A stretch of DNA of 5,464 nt from NCBI GenBank assembly GCA_029946045.1, contig JAQSDS010000129.1, positions 1-5,464 of the forward strand, read 5' to 3'. Source of the DNA: Rhodoferax sp. (GTDB lineage Bacteria > Pseudomonadota > Gammaproteobacteria > Burkholderiales > Burkholderiaceae_C). Shown in pieces: positions 1-5,198 of this stretch (its first letter is position 1; each line of letters begins with the position of its first letter). The notes beneath the pieces are model-generated. The model was not told the origin of the DNA. It searched no databases and saw only the letters and a list, made by a program, of their open reading frames with translations. A program made the translations under genes and the position numbers.

Positions 1-713
1 CCCATGATCGCCAGGGTTTGCAGCGCCACGTCCATGGTGCTGCTGATGCTGCCACTCTGCGGCTTGTCGGAGATATCAACACCGATGACAAAGCTGGCGC
101 CCATGTCATAGGCCAGTTTGACCGGTACCGGGCTGGTCAGGCCGCCGTCGACATACTGCCGGCCGCGGATGGTTACGGGCTGAAAAGCCAGCGGCACGCT
201 GCTGGAAGCCAGTACCGCAATGCCGGCATCACCCGAGCGAAACACGACGGGCTCACCTGATTGAAGGTCGGTGGCGACAGCGCCAAATTTTTTGGAAAAC
301 TTTTCGATCGGTCGGCCACCCACGGCTGAATTGACGAACTTGGTCAGGGCATCGCCCTTCATCAAGCCGCGATTGGGCATGCCCCAATCAATAAATTGCC
401 ATTTATCGAACGGGATCGCCATTTCTTGTAATTCGAAGCCGCTTTTGCCGGACGCATAAAGGGCACCGACCAGCGACCCGGCACTGGTGCCGATGACCAT
501 ATCGGGAACGATCCCCTGCGCCTCCAGCGCCTTGATGACGCCAATGTGCGCAAAGCCTTTGGCTGCCCCGCCGCCCAGGGCGAGTGCGATGATCGGTTTT
601 GCTTTCGGAGCCGTTGCAGAAGATGGGGTGGGCGTGGTGCTGCAGCCTGTCACGGCGAACATCATGGCCAGAAACGCGCTCACGGCCGCCAGGCCTGTCT
701 TGGTAAAGTTCAT
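1..713 (-). CDS. Patatin-like phospholipase lipoprotein (3' end beyond window)
   Basis: Predicted serine lipid acyl hydrolase of the patatin family, which cleaves acyl chains from phospholipids or related lipids with a Ser-Asp dyad. The 237 residues present show a lipoprotein signal (basic N-terminus, hydrophobic stretch, V-T-G-C lipobox with Cys24), then a Thr/Pro/Ser/Ala-rich linker to about residue 39. The patatin core follows: glycine-rich oxyanion loop GGGAAKG at 47-53, nucleophile elbow GTSAG at 75-79 (Ser77), ASSSVPLAFQPV at 169-180, and the DGG motif with catalytic Asp189. The whole catalytic core is therefore present; only the C-terminal part is lost at the left edge. It starts 15 bp after the upstream small gene and has no good Shine-Dalgarno sequence, so translational coupling is likely. 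The lipobox predicts a membrane anchor on the periplasmic side; substrate is unknown. The family call is firm; the location is inference. Confidence 0.93.
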   Translation of the reverse strand, partial: MNFTKTGLAAVSAFLAMMFAVTGCSTTPTPSSATAPKAKPIIALALGGGAAKGFAHIGVIKALEAQGIVPDMVIGTSAGSLVGALYASGKSGFELQEMAIPFDKWQFIDWGMPNRGLMKGDALTKFVNSAVGGRPIEKFSKKFGAVATDLQSGEPVVFRSGDAGIAVLASSSVPLAFQPVTIRGRQYVDGGLTSPVPVKLAYDMGASFVIGVDISDKPQSGSISSTMDVALQTLAIM

Positions 714-728
714 CACGTTGATCGTACG

Positions 729-977
729 CTACTGGCAAGTGCTTTCTTGTATGCCTTGCAAGGACGCGGCGCATTTGCGCAGCGCTGGTGAATTTGACGC
801 CTCGGCCAGCGCCAGGAAGCGAGCCGCATAGCTGGGTTCATTGTGAAAACGCGACATGTCAATCCACAGCCCCATGCCTGCCAACAGCCACTTGAGATTA
901 ACCTCTTCCAGCAGCAAAACCCGTTCATCAGCCGGCAGGGCTGAGGCTTGTGCCGGATGTTCGGTTTGAATTCGCAT
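729..977 (-). CDS. Hypothetical 82-residue protein between phasin and patatin genes
   Basis: I do not recognise this family. The start at 977 is chosen because a good ribosome site, AAGGTG (989 to 984), sits 6 nt upstream; the frame stays open 13 codons further but that longer start would fall inside the terminator hairpin. The protein is predicted soluble and mostly helical: a variable N-terminus (1-16), a Leu/Glu-rich helix with VLLLEEVNLKWLLAG at 20-34, the segment MGLWIDMSRFHNEPSYA at 35-51, then an Ala/Leu-rich helix RFLALAEASNSPALRKCAASL at 53-73. The Trp, His and Arg residues in the middle would be natural places to look for conservation. No signal peptide or membrane segment is evident. 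It stops 15 bp before the patatin-like gene, so the two are very probably co-transcribed. Role unknown; coding status is supported by ribosome site, spacing and codon use. Confidence 0.75.
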   Translation of the reverse strand: MRIQTEHPAQASALPADERVLLLEEVNLKWLLAGMGLWIDMSRFHNEPSYAARFLALAEASNSPALRKCAASLQGIQESTCQ

Positions 978-999
978 GTTGATCACCTTGTGCTGGCGC

Positions 1000-1028
1000 A
1001 AAAATACAAACGGCACCCGGAGGTGCCG
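1000..1028 (-). terminator. Intrinsic terminator after the phasin gene
   Basis: Read on the minus strand, a perfect 7-bp stem CGGCACC/GGTGCCG (1028-1022 with 1017-1011) closes a TCCG loop, which belongs to the very stable UNCG class. It is followed directly by TTTGTATTTTT (1010 to 1000). It lies 32 bp after the phasin stop codon and only 23 bp before the start of the next gene on the same strand, so it probably sets a high phasin to downstream-gene ratio. Confidence 0.85.
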
Positions 1029-1060
1029 CTTAAGTCATTCTTGCCAAATCAGTCGGCAGA

Positions 1061-1606
1061 TCATGCGGTCTTGGTGGCCTTCTTGACAACTTCGGTAGCC
1101 TGCTTGGTGGCTGCGGTGAAGTTGGCCTGGGCTGCGTCGACAGCTTGCTGAGCCGAAGCTTGTGCCGTCTTGAATGCATTCTGGCTGGCGCTCATGGCTT
1201 GGTTGAAAAAGGCCATGGCGGACTCGGAACCAGCGGGTGCGCCTTTGGTTGCGCTTTCCATCAGGGTTGCGAAGCCCTTTTGCACATCAGCCATGTTGGC
1301 TTGGGCGGCGTTGGTGAACTCGGCGCTGGCACCAGCAACGATCTTCTGGAATTCCTGAGCGTAGGCGCTTGTCTTTTCAGCCAGCGGCTTGGCCAGCGAA
1401 GCTTGCAGGGCGGCCAGTGCTTGTGCGTCTTTGGCGCCGAGAACGGCTTTGGCGTGTTCGAACGACTCGCTCACAGCAGCTTTGGACGTAGCCATGTTCA
1501 GGTCAACCAGCTTTTCCACACCAGCTTGTGCCTTGGTAGCCAGGGCTTGCACGGCTTCCAGGTTGGCTTTAGATGTGGCGGCGAATTTTTCAGCAGTGTT
1601 GTTCAT
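1061..1606 (-). CDS. Phasin family protein (PHA granule-associated)
   Basis: Phasins coat intracellular polyhydroxyalkanoate granules, controlling their number and size and keeping other proteins off the polymer surface. The 181-residue product matches the usual length of betaproteobacterial phasins (about 180-200) and has the typical composition: almost all Ala, Lys, Gln, Glu and Ser/Thr, amphipathic helices throughout, no Cys, Trp or signal peptide. The N-terminal phasin domain covers roughly residues 5-110 (recognisable stretches include NLEAVQALATKAQAGVEKLVDLN and KAVLGAKDAQALAALQ). A short Gly/Pro/Ser linker at about 119-128 precedes a C-terminal helix likely to form coiled-coil oligomers, ending in the basic tail KKATKTA. 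The start at 1606 has the ribosome site AAGGAAA (1618 to 1612), 5 nt upstream; an in-frame ATG 34 codons earlier lacks one and would lie upstream of the proximal operator. It has its own promoter, paired operators and a terminator. PhaP-like, but the exact paralogue cannot be set from sequence alone. Confidence 0.95.
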   Translation of the reverse strand: MNNTAEKFAATSKANLEAVQALATKAQAGVEKLVDLNMATSKAAVSESFEHAKAVLGAKDAQALAALQASLAKPLAEKTSAYAQEFQKIVAGASAEFTNAAQANMADVQKGFATLMESATKGAPAGSESAMAFFNQAMSASQNAFKTAQASAQQAVDAAQANFTAATKQATEVVKKATKTA

Positions 1607-1664
1607 TTCAGTTTCCTTGATTAAGTGGGAGGGCATATGCTTCAGCAACCCGTCGGGATTGTTA

Positions 1665-1679
1665 TGTTGCAGTGCAGCA
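1665..1679. promoter_or_regulatory. Operator palindrome, promoter-proximal copy (putative PhaR site)
   Basis: The palindrome TGTTGC-AGT-GCAGCA is symmetric at 5 of 6 paired positions. It lies just downstream of the phasin -10 box, at the predicted transcription start, a position where a bound protein would block transcription. The TGC/GCA palindrome with a 3-bp centre resembles sites reported for PhaR, the repressor that senses PHA and controls phasin genes. The regulator identity is inference. Confidence 0.6.
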
Positions 1680-1686
1680 TGAGTGT

Positions 1687-1716
1687 ATTGTAGAGGGATT
1701 AGGAGCAAATTGGAAA
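1687..1716 (-). promoter_or_regulatory. Candidate sigma-70 promoter of the phasin gene
   Basis: Minus-strand -10 box TACAAT (1692 to 1687, 5 of 6 consensus) with -35 box TTTCCA (1716 to 1711, 4 of 6) and an 18-bp spacer. Transcription would start near 1680, leaving a leader of about 75 nt. The promoter sits exactly between two matching palindromes (1665-1679 and 1721-1735), which supports the assignment. Confidence 0.6.
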
Positions 1717-1720
1717 TAAA

Positions 1721-1735
1721 TGTTGCATCGCAGCA
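1721..1735. promoter_or_regulatory. Operator palindrome, upstream copy (putative PhaR site)
   Basis: TGTTGC-ATC-GCAGCA differs from the copy at 1665-1679 only in two central bases and is in the same orientation, with starts 56 bp apart. It abuts the phasin -35 box on its upstream side and lies about 85 bp before the divergent metallophosphoesterase gene, so it could influence either direction. Confidence 0.6.
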
Positions 1736-1818
1736 ATTATTAGTGGCCTGTAACTAATTTTAGCCAGCGCACGGGCCGGAGCAATGCATACATGCGTCTG
1801 CCTTAGACTCATCGTCTC

Positions 1819-2658
1819 ATGCGCATTCAATTGCTTTCAGACCTCCACCTGGAGCTCCACCCTGAGTTCTTGCCACAGCATGCAGCCGACGTGGATGTGT
1901 TGGTGCTCGCCGGGGACATCGGTTCTTACCAGACTGGGTCGCTTCTCACAGGGAGCGATTTCGGTTTGGAGAGGTTTTCACCAAAACGGCCTGCTTCGCC
2001 CTGGCCCAGAGTGCTCTTTACGCCTGGAAATCACGAGTTCGATGGTTTGGAATTTGCCGACACGTACGTCAGACTGCGTCAGCTTTGTCAAAACCTCGGG
2101 ATTGAATGGCTTGAGCAGGAAATCATCACCATCGGCTCGGTTCGTTTTGTTGGCACGACCTTGTGGAGTGACTTTGACGCCTTTGCCAAAGCCGAGAAGA
2201 GTGTAACAAGGCAACTGCAGCAGCGTGAAAAAGCCTTTCGCGCAGCCAATTACTATTTGTCTAAAAACACCACCCTGCATCAAGGTCAACCGATGCTGGC
2301 AGACGCTATGCGCGAGGTGTCGCTTGGGTGCCAGGCATGGCTTAGCGGAGCATTGCTGACGCCGTTCGCTGGCACGACTGTGGTCGTCACGCATTTTGCG
2401 CCCACCCTGCAAAGTGCCGACCCCAGGTACGGGCAGCAACCGGGCACAGCCGGATTCTGCAACGCGCTGGATGAGCTTTTGCCTTTTGCCCAAGTGTGGA
2501 TGCACGGCCATTTGCACTGCGCCCACAACTACACCGTGCGCGGCAACCAGGACGGTCATGAATTTGCCTGCCAGGTGGTAGCCAACCCCTTGGGCTACCT
2601 GCACAAGGGCGAGCAGGCAAGCTTTGTTGAGGGCTTTGTCGTGGACGTGCCCGGGTAA
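1819..2658 (+). CDS. Calcineurin-like metallophosphoesterase
   Basis: Two-metal phosphoesterase fold; 279 residues, a normal length for single-domain members. The motifs occur in the family order: DLH (Asp8, His10) in the opening MRIQLLSDLHLE, GD (Gly32-Asp33) in VLVLAGDIG, GNHE (70-73), His192 in VVTHFAP, and GHLH (230-233) near the C-terminus. These are the residues that bind the metal pair and the phosphate. There is no signal peptide, so it is cytoplasmic. The substrate cannot be deduced: it does not resemble LpxH or the cAMP phosphodiesterase CpdA closely enough to assign either. The start is fixed by an in-frame TAG at 1804 only 15 bp upstream, yet no Shine-Dalgarno sequence precedes it. 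It is divergent from the phasin, with a 212-bp gap, and ends in its own terminator, so it seems monocistronic. Confidence 0.92.
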   Translation: MRIQLLSDLHLELHPEFLPQHAADVDVLVLAGDIGSYQTGSLLTGSDFGLERFSPKRPASPWPRVLFTPGNHEFDGLEFADTYVRLRQLCQNLGIEWLEQEIITIGSVRFVGTTLWSDFDAFAKAEKSVTRQLQQREKAFRAANYYLSKNTTLHQGQPMLADAMREVSLGCQAWLSGALLTPFAGTTVVVTHFAPTLQSADPRYGQQPGTAGFCNALDELLPFAQVWMHGHLHCAHNYTVRGNQDGHEFACQVVANPLGYLHKGEQASFVEGFVVDVPG

Positions 2659-2677
2659 ACGTGCACCCGAGGCTTTT
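2649..2677 (+). terminator. Intrinsic terminator after metallophosphoesterase gene
   Basis: The stem GCC-CGGGT (2649-2656) pairs with ACCCG-A-GGC (2665-2673), 8 bp with one bulged A at 2670 and an 8-nt loop, followed by TTTT (2674-2677). The stop codon lies inside the hairpin. The short T-run and bulge make it moderate rather than strong. Confidence 0.55.
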
Positions 2678-2747
2678 GACAAATCGTTTCAGCGGCGGCC
2701 TTGCTCTTGCTCCAGATTCAGCACCGCCAAATGTTTTTATTGAGTCG

Positions 2748-2764
2748 GTTCAGCTTGCGTTCAG
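2748..2764 (+). promoter_or_regulatory. Direct repeat GTTCAG-N5-GTTCAG, response-regulator-type box
   Basis: Two perfect GTTCAG hexamers lie 11 bp apart (2748-2753, 2759-2764), one helical turn, 45 bp before the start codon of the exported-protein gene. The geometry is the same as the PmrA-class box (CTTAAG-N5-CTTAAG), with a different hexamer. OmpR/PmrA/QseB-family regulators bind such tandem half-sites as head-to-tail dimers. I do not see a clear -10 box downstream, so the regulator assignment is inference. Confidence 0.45.
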
Positions 2765-2771
2765 TCTGGTG

Positions 2772-2786
2772 CATGCAAACTGCATG
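2772..2786. repeat. Small perfect inverted repeat CATGCA-AAC-TGCATG
   Basis: A 6-bp perfect inverted repeat with a 3-bp centre lies between the GTTCAG box and the ribosome site of the next gene. It could be a second operator or a small leader hairpin. The half-site differs from the phasin operators. Short enough that chance is possible. Confidence 0.35.
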
Positions 2787-2809
2787 TCACAACAACGCAA
2801 GGAGTTTGT

Positions 2810-3190
2810 ATGAAACGTTTTATTTCCACTCAATCTATCGCTGCCGCTGCAGTCGCACTTGGCGCGCTCGTGGCGGCTTCGTCGGTACACGCACGTAGCG
2901 ATGTGTTCTTCTCTATCGGCGTCCAGGTTCCTGGCTTCTACGTGCAGCCGGCGCCTGTGTATGTGCAACCCCGGACGTTTTACGCGCCGCCACCCAACTA
3001 CTACCAGCGTTACGACGACGGCCGGCGCTATGGCAATGGCTGGCGTCACGGCGGGCCGCAATGGCAGCGTCGCGGCCCCTACGGCGACTTCGACCGCGAC
3101 GGTATCAGGAACCAGTATGACCGCGACCTTGACGGCGACGGTATCCCCAACCGCTACGACCAACGACCGGACAAAGCAAATCGCAGGTAA
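2810..3190 (+). CDS. Small exported protein with PxPV-like region and two DxDxDG calcium-binding repeats
   Basis: The 126-residue product starts with a clear Sec signal peptide: MKRF, a hydrophobic Ala/Val/Leu core at 10-23, and a predicted cut after Ala28 (S-V-H-A). The mature part opens with a Pro/Tyr/Val-rich stretch (VQPAPVYVQP at 45-54, then YAPPPNYYQ), resembling the PxPV-repeat proteins common in Burkholderiales. A Gly/Arg/Trp/Tyr-rich middle (69-92) follows. The end holds two adjacent 13-residue units, D93-F-D-R-D-G-I-R-N and D106-L-D-G-D-G-I-P-N, each closing with an Asp (104, 117), like thrombospondin type-3 calcium-binding loops. The ribosome site AAGGAG (2799-2804), 5 nt from ATG, makes the start certain. 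Likely periplasmic or cell-surface; function unknown. A response-regulator-type direct repeat lies upstream, and no terminator is obvious downstream. Confidence 0.9.
   Translation: MKRFISTQSIAAAAVALGALVAASSVHARSDVFFSIGVQVPGFYVQPAPVYVQPRTFYAPPPNYYQRYDDGRRYGNGWRHGGPQWQRRGPYGDFDRDGIRNQYDRDLDGDGIPNRYDQRPDKANRR
3086..3163 (+). repeat. Tandem 39-bp repeat encoding two calcium-binding loops
   Basis: Two in-frame 39-bp units (3086-3124 and 3125-3163) agree at 28 of 39 bases. Each encodes D-x-D-x-D-G-I-x-N-x-x-D plus one residue. This suggests an internal duplication that built the C-terminal calcium-binding part of the exported protein. Confidence 0.7.
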
Positions 3191-3338
3191 GCGGGGACGC
3201 GCCCAGGCTTCATGGTGCCTTTCTTGAAAATCGATGTGCTAGAGTTACTCATGACTGGAACGGCTCATGATGGCGGACAGCTCCGCACCCGTGCTTGCCA
3301 TGTCAATCCGATTCAAATTTTGGGAAAGTGGTGACCAC

Positions 3339-5093
3339 ATGTGCAATGCCTGCAACGGCAAGATGATGCAGTTTATGAGGGCTTATTCAGACCGGCGTGA
3401 CCTGCTCAAGGGCATCGCAGGAGGCTTGCTTTTCACGGGTCTGACCGGCCTGGGCGCAGGCACCGACCGGGCAGAGGCTGCCCCGCCGGACAGCGGTGCC
3501 GCAGACACCCTTTTCCTGGCAAACAACATCCTCACCATGTCGGCCAACACACCGCGGGTGGAAGCCATCGCGTCTCGTCGCGGACGCATCATGGCCGTCG
3601 GGCGTCGCGCTGACCTCATGGGCCTGAAAGGCAAGCACACCCAGGTGGTGGATTTCGGTGATCAGACCGTTTTGCCGGGCTTCGTCGATCCGCACATGCA
3701 CTCCAACTTTTGCGGGCTGCGCCCCTGGCTCGACGTCGGCCCGTTCACCACGGCAGACATGGATGACGCCCGGCGCAAGATCGCGCAGGCCGCCGCCCAG
3801 GCCAAACCCGGAGATTGGGTGCTTGGCAAGATGCTGGATCCGTCCATCATGTCGGGCCAGCCTTTTTCCCTGCAGGACCTCGACCGCGTGTCGCCTCATG
3901 TGCCCGTCTTCGTCCTGGAGTCCAACGGACACGTCGCCTACGCCAACACCAAAGCGTTTGAACTCGCCAAGGTGACCAAGGCCTTGCCCGACCCTCCGCA
4001 AGGCCGCTTCATGCGCGACGCCAGTGGTGAACTGACCGGAAGGCTCGAGGAACCCCCGGCCTTCCAGCCTTTCGTCTCGGTCCTTCCCACGCCAAGGCCG
4101 GAGGAGTTTGTCGGATTTTTGCGGGCAGACCTGGACGATGCGTCAAAGAAAGGGTGCACCGCGCTGCACGACTGCGGCATCGGTGGCTTGTATGGCGAGG
4201 CGGACCTGGCGCTCATCGACAAAGTCATGCAGGGCGACCCCGGGGTGCGCTATGCCGGCATGCTGGTGTCCACCCACTTCAAAAAGTGGCAACAAATGGG
4301 TTTGCGACCCGGGGCACGCTCCAACAGGTTGACCCTCAACGGCATCAAGGCCTGGTCTGATGGTTCCAACCAGGGCGGGTCGGGCTACCAAAGACAGCCC
4401 TACCTCGGTAGCACCAATCGGGGTGCCCTGAACTACACCCCAGAGGAGATCGAGCACGTTATTCGCGAGGCACATCAGGCGGGCTGGCAACTTGGCATCC
4501 ATGCCAATGGCGATGCCGCCATCGACGTCACTTTGGACGCCTTCCAGAAGGCCACGGGTCAAGCCGGAGGCCACCAGCTTCGGCACCGCATCGAGCACTG
4601 CAGCATTCTTCATGACGACCAGATCGCGCGAATGAAAGCCATGGGCATTTCGCCGTCTTTCCTGATCGGGCACGTTCACTTCTGGGGCCGGGCGTTTCGT
4701 GACCGGCTGCTCGGGCAGGAGCGTGCCGACCGGCTGGACCCCTGTCGCTCGGCACTCGACGCCGGACTGCGGATATCTTTGCACTCGGACTACAACGTTA
4801 CTCCCATCGACCCCCTGCGCTGCGTGCAGAACGCGGTGCTACGTGATATGCGTGAAGGAGGCGGTATCCTGAACGAAAAGGAGCGGATCACGGTGGCGCA
4901 AGGCCTGCGCGCGGTAACCCTTGATGCAGCTTGGCAGTGCCACCTTGATCACGTCTGCGGTAGCCTGGAGCCCGGCAAAGCTGCTGATTTGGTGGTGCTG
5001 GAAAAGGATCCGCACAAGGTCGCGCCCGATAAGATTCAGGACATCCGGATCCACTCAACCTGGCTGGACGGCAGCAAACGGTTCGCTGCTTGA
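3339..5093 (+). CDS. Tat-exported amidohydrolase, YtcJ/amidohydrolase-3 family
   Basis: Metal-dependent hydrolase of the amidohydrolase superfamily, YtcJ-like, acting on an unknown C-N or ester bond. Numbering from 3339 gives 584 residues. N-terminus: MCNACN (Cys2, Cys5), then a twin-arginine signal S-D-R-R-D-L-L-K (17-24), a Gly/Leu core to about 41, and a likely cut at A-E-A (45-47). The TIM-barrel core shows LPGFVDPHMH with metal ligands His119 and His121, NGIKAWSDGS (Lys337, Asp341), GIHANGD (His388), HRIEHC (His416, His420) and SLHSDYN (Asp484). The C-terminus returns to the small beta domain, GSLEPGKAADLVVLEKDP. I chose 3339 because GGTGA (3330-3334) lies 4 nt upstream and the Cys-containing start precedes a normal-length Tat n-region; in-frame ATGs at 3267 and 3300 would put 24 or 13 extra residues ahead of it. 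It probably works in the periplasm. The preceding gap shows no convincing promoter or terminator. Confidence 0.92.
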   Translation: MCNACNGKMMQFMRAYSDRRDLLKGIAGGLLFTGLTGLGAGTDRAEAAPPDSGAADTLFLANNILTMSANTPRVEAIASRRGRIMAVGRRADLMGLKGKHTQVVDFGDQTVLPGFVDPHMHSNFCGLRPWLDVGPFTTADMDDARRKIAQAAAQAKPGDWVLGKMLDPSIMSGQPFSLQDLDRVSPHVPVFVLESNGHVAYANTKAFELAKVTKALPDPPQGRFMRDASGELTGRLEEPPAFQPFVSVLPTPRPEEFVGFLRADLDDASKKGCTALHDCGIGGLYGEADLALIDKVMQGDPGVRYAGMLVSTHFKKWQQMGLRPGARSNRLTLNGIKAWSDGSNQGGSGYQRQPYLGSTNRGALNYTPEEIEHVIREAHQAGWQLGIHANGDAAIDVTLDAFQKATGQAGGHQLRHRIEHCSILHDDQIARMKAMGISPSFLIGHVHFWGRAFRDRLLGQERADRLDPCRSALDAGLRISLHSDYNVTPIDPLRCVQNAVLRDMREGGGILNEKERITVAQGLRAVTLDAAWQCHLDHVCGSLEPGKAADLVVLEKDPHKVAPDKIQDIRIHSTWLDGSKRFAA

Positions 5094-5198
5094 TGGCTCC
5101 ATAGTGGGGAGGTAAATCCTGAATCTTCAGTTCGCAAGTGCGCGGCCCTCTGCGCGGACGGTTGAGGAAATCATCAAGACTGCGCCTCCATTGAGCGG

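Noticed and set aside
1145..1624. 159-codon open frame on the plus strand
   Set aside because: It lies opposite the phasin gene; its Cys/Gly/Leu-rich translation is what antisense of Ala/Lys/Gln-rich codons gives. No ribosome site or family match.
1750..1760. Possible -10 box for the metallophosphoesterase in the TAACTAATTT stretch
   Set aside because: No hexamer matches the consensus well at proper spacing from a -35-like sequence; left unannotated.
1978..2682. 234-codon open frame on the minus strand
   Set aside because: It lies antisense to the metallophosphoesterase gene, whose motifs and codon use clearly mark the coding strand; the antisense translation has no recognisable domain.
3205..3225. 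Terminator after the exported-protein gene (AGGC...GCCT then TTCTT)
   Set aside because: Only 4 bp of stem with an 8-nt loop and an interrupted T-run; not stable enough to call.
3224..3252. Heat-shock or sigma-70 promoter before the amidohydrolase (CTTGAAA; TGCTAGAGT)
   Set aside because: CTTGAAA matches a sigma-32 -35 box but no CCCCAT-type -10 follows at the right distance. TGCTAGAGT looks like an extended -10 box (4 of 6) but has no -35 partner at 16-18 bp. Too weak to annotate.
4143..4784. 213-codon minus-strand frame (and another at 3387-4001)
   Set aside because: Both are opposite the amidohydrolase gene, typical by-products of GC-rich codons; no plausible start context or motifs.
5119..5157. 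Short repeats between the convergent genes (CTGAA-TC-TTCAG; TGCGCGG twice)
   Set aside because: The inverted repeat has a 2-nt loop and no T-run, and the 7-bp direct repeat is within chance expectation in GC-rich DNA.
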